Positions 7,890 through 17,500 of a stretch of DNA of 64,000 nt are shown in pieces. Source of the stretch: Sphingomonas gilva (GTDB lineage: Bacteria; Pseudomonadota; Alphaproteobacteria; Sphingomonadales; Sphingomonadaceae). The stretch is taken from the NCBI RefSeq assembly GCF_003515075.1, contig NZ_QWLV01000001.1, forward strand, positions 62,001 to 126,000. Direction: 5' to 3'. Numbering within the stretch: position 1 is the first letter of the stretch; each line of letters begins with the position of its first letter. The notes beneath the pieces are model-generated. The model made no database searches. It worked only from the letters and a program-made list of their open reading frames with translations, and had not been told where the DNA came from. The position numbers and the translations under genes were made by a program.

Positions 7890-8830
7890 GCGGAGGGTAC
7901 GCGACGCGCGACGCGATCGTCGCGACCGCGGGCGAGACGATCGCCGCCGGCTCCAGGAGCTTCGCGATGGCGAGCAGGCTGTTCGACCGGCGCACGCGCG
8001 AGCGCGCCTGGCTGCTCTACGCCTGGGCGCGCGCCTGCGACGATCTCGCCGACGGGCAGGCGATGGGCCACGACATGACCGCGGTCGCCGATCCGGCCGC
8101 GCGGCTGGCGCTGATCCGCGAGCTCACCGCCAGGGCGCTGGCGGGCGAGCCGGTCGGGCATCCGGCGTTCGACGCGCTGCGCTACCTGGTCGCCGAATGC
8201 CCGGTGCCGCACGGCTTCATCGACGATGTGATCGCGGGATTCGCGCGCGATGCGGAGGAGTGGCGGCCGCGCTCCGAGACCGACATGCTCGGCTATTGCT
8301 ACCATGTCGCGGGCGCGATCGGGTGCGCGATGGCGGTGGTGATGGGGGTCTCGCCCGGCGATTCGGCCACGCTCGACCGCGCCTCGGATCTCGGCATCGC
8401 CTTCCAGCTCGCCAACATCGCCCGCGATGTCGAGGAGGATGACCGCGTGGGACGCTGCTATCTGCCCGAGGAGTGGCTGGTCGAGATGGACATGCCGCCG
8501 GGACAGCACATGAAGCCGCCGTTCCGCGCGCGGCTGGCGGTGCTGGCGAAGCGGCTGGCGGGAATGGCGGCGGCCTACCGGGCGAGCGCGGCGGAGGGCG
8601 CGCAGGGCCTGCCCTTCCGCTCGCGCTGGGCGGTGCTGGCGGCGTCGGAAATCTATGGGGCGATCGCGCGGAAGGTGGCGGAGCGCGGCGAACACGCCTG
8701 GGACCACCGCGTCGTCGTCGGCCGCGCGGAGAAGCTGGCGCTGGCGGCGAAGGCCGGCGCGGCGGCGCTCAACCAGCGTACGCCGCGGCCCCGCGACGCC
8801 GAGCTATGGACCCGGCCGGATCGGGGTTAA
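7886..8830 (+). CDS. crtB: Phytoene synthase
   Basis: CrtB condenses two geranylgeranyl diphosphates head to head to phytoene, the first committed carotenoid step. The protein has 314 residues. The two Mg-diphosphate binding motifs are DDLAD at 52-56 and DVEED at 181-185, the latter within QLANIARDVEEDDRVGRCYL. The start is the GTG at 7886, which overlaps the TGA of the LOG gene (GTGA); an upstream open frame through the LOG gene is ignored. Other carotenoid steps here are crtI and crtY, so beta-carotene can be made from GGPP; ring hydroxylases must be elsewhere or be the distant membrane hydroxylase. Confidence 0.95.
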   Translation: MSGGYATRDAIVATAGETIAAGSRSFAMASRLFDRRTRERAWLLYAWARACDDLADGQAMGHDMTAVADPAARLALIRELTARALAGEPVGHPAFDALRYLVAECPVPHGFIDDVIAGFARDAEEWRPRSETDMLGYCYHVAGAIGCAMAVVMGVSPGDSATLDRASDLGIAFQLANIARDVEEDDRVGRCYLPEEWLVEMDMPPGQHMKPPFRARLAVLAKRLAGMAAAYRASAAEGAQGLPFRSRWAVLAASEIYGAIARKVAERGEHAWDHRVVVGRAEKLALAAKAGAAALNQRTPRPRDAELWTRPDRG

Positions 8831-8927
8831 CGCCGCGAAAACCCTCATTTTACGCAACTTTATCGTGGCGTTGCCGTATTACTGGGAAAGCGCCGCTCCC
8901 CACCGGCGCCAATGAAGGAACCTGGTC

Positions 8928-9140
8928 GTGACCGCGCTATCCGTGCGCTTCGCGCGCGCCCTTTCGCAGGGGCGCCGTATCAAGCCAGCCGCCCAGACGC
9001 GGCCGCAACTGCTCGCCAGCCTGCTGCGCAAGCGCGCCGCCGCGCATGCCGTCGGCGCCGACGAGCTGGAGGCGCTGCTGCGCGACCAGATCCGCTGGGC
9101 GCTGCCGGTCGACAAAAATCCCGAGGCGCGGACCGATTAA
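8928..9140 (+). CDS. Small basic protein of unknown function
   Basis: A 70-residue protein starts at a GTG at 8928 with AAGGAA upstream. It is rich in Arg and Ala in the first half and ends in an amphipathic helix (HAVGADELEALLRDQIRWAL). It has no membrane segment. The stop overlaps by 4 bases the end of the convergent lipoprotein gene. The length and start signal suggest a real gene, but no family is recognised. Confidence 0.5.
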   Translation: MTALSVRFARALSQGRRIKPAAQTRPQLLASLLRKRAAAHAVGADELEALLRDQIRWALPVDKNPEARTD

Positions 9141-9613
9141 CCGCAGCGCGTGCGCTTGACGGGTTCGCCTTCGCCGGTGATCGTCAACGTCCGTCCGCCG
9201 TCGGAGAGCGCGACGCGCTGGATGTTGCTCCACGTCATCCCCTCGCCCGAATAGTTGGCGGCGACGCGGATGGCGTTCTCGCCTTCCGGCGTGACGCTCT
9301 GCACTTCGGCCAGGCTTTCGTGGAAGCGCAGCTCGTCGCCCGACACGGTCAGGCGGTAGATCGACGAGGCCGAGGCGCAGGCGGCCGCGGTCTGATCGTA
9401 CACGCCGTGATAGGCGGCGGGGATGGTCGTGCTGGCGACCGGCGCGGCGCCGTTCGCGGGCGCGGTCTCATTGGCCGTTGGCGCCTGGGGCGCAGGCTCG
9501 GGCGCCGGGGTCACCGCGTTCAGATCGATCCCGACCTGGTTGACCGGCGGATCGGAGCGGTCGCAGGCGGTAAAGGCGAGCAGCGCGGCAAGCGCGGGAA
9601 GGGTGCGGTTCAT
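9137..9613 (-). CDS. Small lipoprotein of unknown function
   Basis: The precursor has 158 residues. The lipoprotein signal MNRTLPALAALLAFTACD has a lipobox FTAC and AAGGAG lies before the ATG. A proline/alanine-rich linker (about 35-60) leads to a C-terminal domain with a cysteine pair (AAACASASSIYRL, then KRTRC at the end), which probably forms a disulfide in the periplasm. The domain looks like a small lipocalin- or META-like beta fold, but this is not certain. It lies just downstream of the PEBP gene (13-base gap) and may share its transcript. Confidence 0.7.
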   Translation of the reverse strand: MNRTLPALAALLAFTACDRSDPPVNQVGIDLNAVTPAPEPAPQAPTANETAPANGAAPVASTTIPAAYHGVYDQTAAACASASSIYRLTVSGDELRFHESLAEVQSVTPEGENAIRVAANYSGEGMTWSNIQRVALSDGGRTLTITGEGEPVKRTRCG

Positions 9614-9625
9614 GGGGATGCTCCT

Positions 9626-10249
9626 TTACGCGGGTGATCGCTCTACGCTGCCGACCGGGCCGATATCGGCGGGTTTGCCGCGGGCGTAGGTGCCGATCAA
9701 GAGGCCAGCGGCAAGGACGCGGCCGGTCATCGCCTCGATCAGCTCGGACCGGCCCGGATTGGGATCGGGATCGTCACCGGCGGCGAGCGCGAACAACTGG
9801 AAGGCATAGCGATGGTCGCCATGCCCGGTCGGCGGATCGGGCGGCAGCCAGCCCTCGGCAAAATAGGAATTGCGCCCGACGTCGCGCCCGTCACCGCCGT
9901 CGCCGTCGCGGACGATCGCGCCCTCGGCGAGCCGGCCGGTATCGGCGGCGAGCCCCCAGACCACCGCATGGACCAATGGCTGCGGCGTCGGTGCATCGGC
10001 ATCCTCCACCAGCAGCGCGAGGCCGCTGGTCCCTTCGGGCACCGGGCCCCAGACCAGCGGCGGCGACACGCCCTCGCCATCGGCGGTGAAGCGCGGCGGC
10101 AGTCGTGCGCCATCGGCGAAAGCGGGGCTCATCAGATCGAGCGAGGGCACTTCGCCGCCCATGCGCAGCTGGACGATCGCCAGCTTGTCCGCGCCCGCCC
10201 GCAGCCCGCGCATGGCGTGGCCAAGCCAGTGGGGCAGGTGTTCGAGCAT
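9626..10249 (-). CDS. YbhB/YbcL family PEBP-like protein
   Basis: The protein has 207 residues with the phosphatidylethanolamine-binding protein fold: DGEGVSPPLVWGPVPEGTSG, then LLVEDADAPTPQPLVHAVVW (the DPDxP-like ligand loop), and a TGHGDHRYAFQLFAL block. Bacterial members bind small anionic ligands and have no firmly known role. The ATG at 10249 has GAGGAAGAGGGAG upstream. The first 35 residues are an extra amphipathic segment not found in the short E. coli type. No signal peptide is evident, so it is probably cytoplasmic. Confidence 0.88.
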   Translation of the reverse strand: MLEHLPHWLGHAMRGLRAGADKLAIVQLRMGGEVPSLDLMSPAFADGARLPPRFTADGEGVSPPLVWGPVPEGTSGLALLVEDADAPTPQPLVHAVVWGLAADTGRLAEGAIVRDGDGGDGRDVGRNSYFAEGWLPPDPPTGHGDHRYAFQLFALAAGDDPDPNPGRSELIEAMTGRVLAAGLLIGTYARGKPADIGPVGSVERSPA

Positions 10250-10344
10250 CGGCAGACTCCCTCTTCCTCTCCCTTCAACCGCCCAACAAGGCCGATGGTT
10301 GCGCACATGATATGTTCGCGTCGCGACTCGTAAAGGGGATGAGC

Positions 10345-10740
10345 ATGCTGAAACTGGCATTGGGCATCGTCGCCGGCATCGTGACCGGCATGATCGTGAT
10401 AAGCGCCGTGGAGATGATCGGTCATGCGATCTGGCCGCCGCCTCCAGGCACGACGTCCGGCGACATGGATTCGGTCCGCGCCGCGATAGCCGCGGCGCCG
10501 ACGGCTGCGCTGGCGACGATCGTCGCCGCCTGGACGATGGGCGCGTTCGCCGGTGCGCTCGTCGCCAATCTGATCGCCAGGCGCGCGCTGGCGGGCTGGA
10601 TCATCGTGGCGCTGGTGATCGCGTCGATCGTCGTCAATGCGACGATGATTCCGGGACCGGTGTGGATGCCCATCTCCGGCATCCTGTTGGCGATCGTCGC
10701 GGGCTGGCTGGCGTCGCGCGTGCGGCCGAAACCCATCTAG
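10345..10740 (+). CDS. Small four-helix membrane protein
   Basis: The protein has 131 residues and four hydrophobic segments: LKLALGIVAGIVTGMIVISA, ALATIVAAWTMGAFAGALVA, GWIIVALVIASIVVNATMI and WMPISGILLAIVAGWLAS. A second ATG at 10345 lies 6 bases after AAAGGGG and is preferred over the ATG at 10339, which touches it. The family resembles unnamed alphaproteobacterial inner-membrane proteins. Function unknown. Confidence 0.7.
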   Translation: MLKLALGIVAGIVTGMIVISAVEMIGHAIWPPPPGTTSGDMDSVRAAIAAAPTAALATIVAAWTMGAFAGALVANLIARRALAGWIIVALVIASIVVNATMIPGPVWMPISGILLAIVAGWLASRVRPKPI

Positions 10741-10778
10741 GGGGTGTCGCGGCGCGCCCGCGCGGCTAAGGCGCGGAC

Positions 10779-11528
10779 GTGCTGACCGATCCCGCCTTCC
10801 TGATCGCCGCGATCCTGTCGGTGACCCTGCTCGGGCTTGCCAAGGGCGGGTTCGCCGGGCTGGGCGCGCTCGCCACGCCGATCCTGGCACTGGCGGTTCC
10901 CCCGGTGACCGCCGCTGCGATATTGCTGCCGATCCTGATCGTGCAGGACGTCGTCAGCGTGTGGGCGTTCCGCAGGACCTGGGACAGGCATATCGTGCTG
11001 GTGATGCTGCCCGGCGCGTTGGCCGGCATCGCCGGCGGCTGGTTCTTCGCCGACCGGCTGTCCGAGGATGCGGTGATGGCGGCGCTGGGGGCGATCTCGG
11101 TCGCGTTCGGCCTGTGGCGGCTATGGCTGGAGCGCGGCGGGCGCACGCCGCTCGCCTCCACCTCTCCCGGCTGGGTCGGCGCGCTGTTCGGCGCCGCGAC
11201 GGGCTTCACCAGCCAGATCGCGCATGCCGGCGGGCCGCCCTTCCAGATGTGGGTGGGGCCGAAGCGGCTGCCGCACGAAAGCTTCGTCGGCACCTCCGCG
11301 GTGCTGTTCGCCGCGATCAACTGGGCGAAGACGCCTGCCTATCTGGCGCTGGGCCAGTTCACGCAGGAGAATCTGGCGACATCGGCCATGCTGATGCCGC
11401 TGGCGATCATCTCGACCTTCGCCGGCGTGTGGCTGATCCGCCGGATGAGGACGGAGCGCTTCTACACCATGGTCTATCTGCTGATGGTCGCGCTGGGCGC
11501 CAAGCTGCTGTTCGACGCGCTCGGCTAG
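10779..11528 (+). CDS. TauE/SafE family sulfite/anion exporter
   Basis: This is a polytopic inner-membrane protein of 249 residues with about eight hydrophobic segments in two similar halves. The family signature is LGLAKGGFAGLGALATPILA in the first half and the Gly-rich GATGFTSQIAHAGGPPFQMW in the second. Members move sulfite, sulfonates or organic anions out of the cell; the substrate here is not defined. The start is the GTG at 10779. It stands alone, with a 38-base gap after the small membrane protein and convergent with HU. Confidence 0.88.
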   Translation: MLTDPAFLIAAILSVTLLGLAKGGFAGLGALATPILALAVPPVTAAAILLPILIVQDVVSVWAFRRTWDRHIVLVMLPGALAGIAGGWFFADRLSEDAVMAALGAISVAFGLWRLWLERGGRTPLASTSPGWVGALFGAATGFTSQIAHAGGPPFQMWVGPKRLPHESFVGTSAVLFAAINWAKTPAYLALGQFTQENLATSAMLMPLAIISTFAGVWLIRRMRTERFYTMVYLLMVALGAKLLFDALG

Positions 11529-11577
11529 GCGATCCGCCGCGCGCCCGAGCGGGCCGCGCGGCGGATCGGATCACGGA

Positions 11578-11853
11578 TCAGCCGTTGATCTTGTCCTTCA
11601 GCGCCTTGGCCGAGGAGAAACCGAGCTTCTTCGAGGCGGCGATCTGGATGGTCGCGCCGGTCGAAGGGTTGCGGCCTTCGCGCGCCGCGCTCTGCTTGAC
11701 CTTGAACTTGCCGAAGCCGTTGATCGACACTTCCTCGCCCTTGGCGGCTGCATCGGCGATCGCGGCAAACAGGCTGTCGACGGCCTTGCGGGCGTCGGCC
11801 TTGGTCAGGCCATGGCTCGCGGCCAGGGTATCGGCGAGGTCGGCATTGTTCAT
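11578..11853 (-). CDS. hupB: HU-type DNA-binding protein
   Basis: HU is a small histone-like dimer that bends DNA and helps replication, recombination and nucleoid packing. The protein has 91 residues, the standard size. The conserved arm segment INGFGKFKVKQSAAREGRNP, which includes the GRNPxTG loop, is followed by PSTGATIQIAASKKLGFS. The ATG at 11853 has GAGGA 8 bases upstream. The frame is open well upstream, but that part is not protein-like. It is divergent from the PilZ gene. Confidence 0.93.
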   Translation of the reverse strand: MNNADLADTLAASHGLTKADARKAVDSLFAAIADAAAKGEEVSINGFGKFKVKQSAAREGRNPSTGATIQIAASKKLGFSSAKALKDKING

Positions 11854-12016
11854 GGGATTATCCTCATGCTTGAGTGAGGCAGCGGCGTTAGCCCAAGCCC
11901 GTGCGTCCGGTCCAGCACCCTCGCACCGGTCGGACGGGGGTGTTAAGCATTTTTCTGCTGGAAACGGGCAGGAGGAGGCTCGCATAGGGCCACCGGACTC
12001 GCGTGGGGAGCGGTGG

Positions 12017-12334
12017 GTGAACGTTTCGGCGGCACGGCAGGACAAAATCGACCGCCCGCGCGGCGAGCCGCGGGTCAAGCTGTTCCGGCTGGCGCGCCTG
12101 AGGCACGGCGATGCGCTGCTGCGCGCGCATCTCCTCGACATTTCGCCGTCAGGCGCGCGGATGCATTGCGCGGCCGACCTCAAGCCCGGCCAGCTCGTCG
12201 CGCTGATCGTGGACGAGCGGCCGATCCCGGCGGTGGTGCTGCGGGCGGGCGGCGGCCGGATCGGCCTGCGCTTCGGCGTGCGGCTGGACGAGGACCGGCT
12301 GCGGCGCATCGCCGCGGAGATCGGATCGGCCTGA
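12017..12334 (+). CDS. PilZ domain protein
   Basis: A single PilZ domain of 105 residues. The c-di-GMP binding elements appear as RGEPRVK (RxxxR) near residue 14-20 and DISPSGARM (D/NxSxxG) near 43-51. PilZ proteins act as c-di-GMP receptors that control motility, exopolysaccharide or attachment. The GTG at 12017 is preceded by GGGGAG at a good distance. The window has no diguanylate cyclase or phosphodiesterase gene, so its partner is elsewhere. Confidence 0.8.
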   Translation: MNVSAARQDKIDRPRGEPRVKLFRLARLRHGDALLRAHLLDISPSGARMHCAADLKPGQLVALIVDERPIPAVVLRAGGGRIGLRFGVRLDEDRLRRIAAEIGSA

Positions 12335-12460
12335 CGCCGCCCCGCCCCGCCTGACGATCGGCCCGCAGGGGCCTTGCCTTCGCGCGCCCTTGGGCCGACC
12401 CTCGCGACTCGGACAGACAGGGTGAGCAAGAGCGGGGTCGGCAGCAAAAGGAGAGCAGGC

Positions 12461-14485
12461 ATGGAGCACAGCAAGGGCGCAAGAGCCGTCGCGCTCGTCG
12501 GACCGGCGGGCGCGGGCAAGACGAGTCTGGCGGAGGCGCTGCTGTTCGCGGCGGGCGCGATCCAGCGGCTGGGCGCGGTCGATGCGGGCAGCAGCGTGGG
12601 CGATGCGAGCCCCCAGGCGCGCGCGCGCGGCGGATCGACCGAGCTCAACCTGATGCGCTTCGACTGGATGGGCGATCGCTACACGCTGGTCGATGCGCCC
12701 GGCTCCCCCGGCTTCGCGCCCGATGCCGAGCTGGCGGTGGCGTCGGCCGACCTCGCGCTGGTGGTGATCGATCCCGACCCGGCGCACGCGCCTCTGGTCG
12801 AGCCGGTGCTGCGGCGGCTGGAGGCGCTGGGCATGCCGCACGCGCTGTTCGTCAACAAGATCGACCAGGCGCGCGGCAGCATCGAGGAATTGCTCGAAGC
12901 GCTGCAGCCGATGAGCGCGGCGGCGCTGGTCGCCCGCCAGATCCCGATCCGCGCGGGCGAGCGGGTGGCGGGCTTCGTCGATCTCGCGCTCGAACGCGCC
13001 TATCATTACGAGCCGGGCAAGCCGTCCACCCAGGTGCCGCTCGCCGCGCATCTGAAGGACGATGAGGCGGCGGCGCGCTTCCACATGCTCGAGCAGCTCG
13101 CCGACCATGACGACACGCTGCTCGAACAGCTGCTGATGGACGAGACACCCGATCTCAAGACGATCTTCGGCGATCTTGCGCGCGAGACCGCGCAAGGGCT
13201 GGTGGTGCCGGTGCTGTTCGGTTCGGCGACGAGCGGCTTCGGCATCCGCCGCCTGCTCAAGATGCTGCGTCACGACACGCCCGACGCGGCGCAGACCGCC
13301 CGGCGGCTGGGGATCGACGGTCCTGCGGTCAAGGTGTTCAAGATCTCGCATGGCGGCACGATCGGGCGGCTGGCGCTCGCCCGCGTGTTCGGCGCGCCGC
13401 TCGCCGAGGGCGCGGAGCTCACCGCCGGCGATGGCGAGCCGATGCGCGCGGGCGCCTTGTTCGCTGTCCAGGGTGCCGCCACCGCCAAGGCGCCGCGCGC
13501 CGAGCCGGGCGGAATCGTCGGCATCGCCAAGGCCGATGCGGCGCGTGCGGGCGACCTGATCGGCATCGCGGGCAAGCCGCCCGCCGCCGCCCTGTCGGAG
13601 CCGCCGGTGACCAATTGCGCACTCGCCATCGCGGTCAAGGACCACAAGGACGAGGTCCGCCTGTCGACCGCGCTCAACCGGCTGGCCGAGGAGGATTTCG
13701 CGCTCAACTGGGGACAGGACGAGGAATCGCACGACACGCTGCTGCGCGGCCTCAACGACGAGCATCTCGCGGTCGCGCTCGACCGGTTGCAGCAGCGCTA
13801 CGGCGTCGCGGTGACCGTGCGCCAGCCGGCGGTCGCGTACCGCGAGACGATCCGCAAGCCGGCGATGCAGCGCGGGCGCCACAAGAAACAGTCGGGCGGG
13901 CACGGCCAGTTCGGCGACGTCGTGATCGAGATCCGCCCCTTGGGCCGCGGCGAGGGCTTCGGCTTCGAGGACCGGATCACCGGCGGCGCGATCCCGCGCC
14001 AGTGGATCCCGGCGGTCGAACAGGGCGTGCGCGACGCGATGGCGAAGGGGCCGCTCGGTTTCCAGGTGGTCGATGTCGCGGTGGCGCTGGTCGACGGGTC
14101 GTTCCACAGCGTCGACAGCTCCGAACTCGCCTTCCGCACCGCCGGGCGGATCGCCATGGCCGATGCGCTCGCCGCCGCCTCGCCCTATCTGCTCGAACCG
14201 ATGGCGCACATCGCCATCCGCGCGCCGGGCAGCGCCACGTCGCGGATCACCTCGACCGTGGCGAGCAAGCGCGGGCAGCTGCTCGGCGTGACGCCGCTCG
14301 AAGGCTGGTCGCGCTGGGATTGCGTCGAGGCGCTGCTGCCCGGCGCCGAGCTCAACGGGCTGGAGTCCGAGCTCCGGTCGCTGAGCCAGGGCATGGCCCG
14401 CTACGAGGCGCGGTTCGACCATCTCGCCGAGGTCGGCGGCAAGCTCGCCGAAGGGATCGTCCAGCAGGTGCGGGAACCCGCCTGA
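12461..14485 (+). CDS. Elongation factor G-like translational GTPase (paralogue)
   Basis: The protein has 674 residues and the five-domain EF-G layout. The P-loop is GPAGAGKTS near residue 12; the G3 motif reads DAPGSPGF instead of the usual DTPGH, and G4 is NKID near residue 132. Domain IV and V residues are recognisable (GRHKKQSGGHGQFGDVVIEI, then GRIAMADALAAASPYLLEPM). Such EF-G paralogues are common beside the main fusA in alphaproteobacteria; the altered G3 suggests a specialised ribosome role rather than bulk elongation. The ATG at 12461 has AAAGGAGA upstream. No ribosomal protein genes are adjacent. Confidence 0.88.
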   Translation: MEHSKGARAVALVGPAGAGKTSLAEALLFAAGAIQRLGAVDAGSSVGDASPQARARGGSTELNLMRFDWMGDRYTLVDAPGSPGFAPDAELAVASADLALVVIDPDPAHAPLVEPVLRRLEALGMPHALFVNKIDQARGSIEELLEALQPMSAAALVARQIPIRAGERVAGFVDLALERAYHYEPGKPSTQVPLAAHLKDDEAAARFHMLEQLADHDDTLLEQLLMDETPDLKTIFGDLARETAQGLVVPVLFGSATSGFGIRRLLKMLRHDTPDAAQTARRLGIDGPAVKVFKISHGGTIGRLALARVFGAPLAEGAELTAGDGEPMRAGALFAVQGAATAKAPRAEPGGIVGIAKADAARAGDLIGIAGKPPAAALSEPPVTNCALAIAVKDHKDEVRLSTALNRLAEEDFALNWGQDEESHDTLLRGLNDEHLAVALDRLQQRYGVAVTVRQPAVAYRETIRKPAMQRGRHKKQSGGHGQFGDVVIEIRPLGRGEGFGFEDRITGGAIPRQWIPAVEQGVRDAMAKGPLGFQVVDVAVALVDGSFHSVDSSELAFRTAGRIAMADALAAASPYLLEPMAHIAIRAPGSATSRITSTVASKRGQLLGVTPLEGWSRWDCVEALLPGAELNGLESELRSLSQGMARYEARFDHLAEVGGKLAEGIVQQVREPA

Positions 14486-14488
14486 ACC

Positions 14489-14520
14489 AAAAAAGGGCGG
14501 CTCCCCGAGGGAAGCCGCCC
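14489..14520 (-). terminator. Rho-independent terminator for the TonB receptor gene
   Basis: GGGCGGCT at 14495-14502 pairs with AGCCGCCC at 14513-14520. Read on the minus strand the stem is followed by a run of six T. It lies between the converging EF-G-like and receptor genes, and the T run puts it on the receptor side. Confidence 0.85.
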
Positions 14521-14540
14521 CTGCCGGCCAGGACGGCCGA

Positions 14541-17500
14541 TCAGAAGTTGACCTTGGCCCCCGCGCGGAACGATCGGCCGAAAATGCCCGTGCCGCCCTG
14601 CACCGGGTTGTAGTTGTTGGCGCCGTAGGTGATCGGATCGATCGGCGGCAGATTGTCGAAGACGTTGAGGACGTTGACATAGAATGTGAAGTTGTCGTTC
14701 ACGTCGAAGCTCGTCGAAAGATCGACGGTGACGTAGGACGGCACGTCGCATTCCACGAAGGCCTCCGACAGCAGCCCGCAATCGCCCGAGGTGCCGGCGC
14801 CGTTCTGATCCTCCGCCGACAGGTTGTAGCCGTCGAAATATTCGGCGGTCGCGGTCAGCGTCCAGGCGCCCATCTCCAGCGTGTTCTGCCAGCTGCCGTG
14901 CCATTCGGGCGTGCCCGATCCGGCGGTCAGGTTGAAGTTGCCGAGCGTGCCTTCATAGCTCTCCACCGATCCGTCGGGGAATTCGGTCGAGAGATTGATG
15001 ATGTAGCTCGCCTCCGCCGAGGAGGTGAAGCGGATATCCGGCCCCAGATCGAAGCTGGCCCGTGCGGCGAAGTCCAGGCCTTCCGACCGGATGGTGTTCG
15101 CGTTGATCAGCGACGACTGGACGAAGGCGACGCGCGGCGTCGCGTTCGGGAATTGCGCATCCGGCGCATCGGCGATGACGTTGTAGCCTTCGGGAATGGC
15201 CTGGCCGCTATAATAGGCGATGAGCGCAGGCGAGTTGCTCGGCGTGGTGATCGCGCCCGTTTTCTTGATGTTGTAATAGTCGACCGCGAGCGTGACGTTG
15301 CGCAGCGGCTCGAAGACGATGCCCGCGGTCCAGCTGGTCGAGCGCTCGGGATCGAGATCGGGGCTGGCGAGCGTCGTCTGGCCGTATGCGCCGGCGCGGA
15401 TATAGGTCGGACACGCGTTGAAGGTCGCGACGGTGCAGCCATATTGCGCCAGATAGGTATCGTTGAACAGCGCCGCCGTATTGGTGACGAAGCCCGTGGT
15501 CGGCAGCGCGTTCGCCTCGGCGAAGCTCGGGATGCGGAAGCCGCGAGACCAGGTGCCGCGCACGGTCAGCCCGTCGAACGGCCTGAACCGGACGCCCACC
15601 TTTGGCGAGAAGGCGTCCTGGCCGCTCGAATAATTGTCGTAGCGTCCGGACAGGTTGACGTCGACCCATTCGAGGATCGGGGCGTCGAGCTCGGCAAAGG
15701 CTGAATAGACGGTGCGCTCGCCGCTGGTGCCGAACGCGTTCAGGACGAAATAGCGCTCGGTCGGCCCGGCGAAATCGTCATTGGCGCTGGGTGCGTCGAT
15801 CGACTCGTTGCGGATCGCGGCGCCGACGCCGAGTTGCAACGGACCGCCCGGCAGCTCGAACAGCGATCCGCTGATGTTCGCCGAGGCCGCGTAGATGTCC
15901 GAATGCGAATCGGTGACGTTGTCGGGCGACAGATAGTCGAGCGTCGCCTGGCTGTTGGCGAACGGATCGACGAAATTGTAGCTGCCGTCCGCGACCACGT
16001 TCAACAGCCGCTGGATGTAGACATAGCCTTCCTGGGTGCGCCTGAGATCGGTGCGCATGCCCACCGCGTCCACCGCGAAGTTCCAATTGTCGGAAATCGG
16101 GCCGGAGATCGTCAGCGCACCGCGATAGGTGCGGCTCAATGTCTCGTTATACTCGATCAGGTTGGGAATGCGGCCGATGATCCGCGCGACCTGGCCCTGC
16201 GCGGCGAAGGGGTTGTTGGGATTGAGCGTGCCGTTGGTCGCATCGCAGGTCGCCTGGGGCATGCCGTTCACAAGCGGGCAGACATAGACGGGCAGCGCGA
16301 GCGCGAAGGAGCCCGGCGCGTTGGGCGGACCGCCAGTGAAGGTGCTGAACCGCGGGAACATAATGCCGGTATTGGCATTGGCGCGGATCGTGGCGGGCTC
16401 GCCGGTGTAGCTCACCTTGCTCTGCAGATAGTTGCCGACCAGCGATGCCTCGATCCCGCCGCCCAGTGCGATGGTTCCCTTGATCGCGCCGCCGAAGCGC
16501 TCGAGCTCGGGCGAGACCACGCCATATTGGGTGACCAGGTCGCCCTGGCAGACCGTCCTCGGAGAGAGCGCATTGTCGGGATCGGCGAATTCGGCTGCGC
16601 TCAGCGTGTAAGGCGTCTCGCCGGTGATGCACCCCGCAGCTGGGTTGAGAAATTGGTAGCGGCCCTGCGAGGTGGTGTTGCTCGCGTCATAGGGGGCGAC
16701 GAAGAAGGTCGTGGCGAACAGGCGCCGGTCGCTCGTCAGCGAAAAGCCTTCGAAGCCCTGGCTCGACGGGTTGATCGAGCCCGAATTTGGCCCGACCTGC
16801 GGTCCGCAGACGCCGTCGAGGCAGATGCCCGACTGATTCTGCGAGTTGTAGGGATAGGGCAGGTCGCCGTTGAACAGCGCGTCCTGCGTATAATAGAAGC
16901 CGCTCGCATAGACGTTGTAGCCGTCGCCCTCGACATCACCGAAGCCCCCGGTCAGGCTCAGCCGGTAATTCGGGCTGTTGCCGCGTTCGTCGATGCCGGC
17001 TTCCGCCCGCGCGCTGATGCCCGTGATCTCGCGCTTGGTGATGACGTTGACCACGCCTGCGATCGCATCCGCGCCGTAGGTCGACGACGCGCCGTCGCGC
17101 AGCACCTCGACACGCTCGACGATGTCGTCCGGGATGGTGTTCAGATCGACGAAGTTGCGCGTCGCGTCGTCGGCGAGCGGATAGTAGCTCGCGCGCATGC
17201 CGTCGAACAGGACCAGCGTCGAGCTGGTGCTGAGGCCCCGCAGCGACACGGCGGACGCGCCCGCGGCGAAGGCGCCGTTGGCCGAGAAGGAGTTGGTCAG
17301 CGCGGGGCCGTTGTTGGACGAAAGGCGCTGGATCGCCTCCTGCGTGGTGTTGATTCCGCGCGCATCGAGATCGTCGGCGGTGACGACGGTGATCGGCGAG
17401 ACCGTGTCGGCGGTGCTGCGGCGCAGGATCGATCCGGTGACGACGATGTTCTCGCCGGTATCCGCATCTTCCGCAGTCTGCGTCTCGGGCGCGACCGACG

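Noticed and set aside
12149..14680. A long minus-strand frame of 843 residues over the EF-G-like gene.
   Set aside because: It is Arg/His/Gly-rich with no family pattern. It is antisense to a protein with clear GTPase motifs, and GC-rich genomes produce many such frames.
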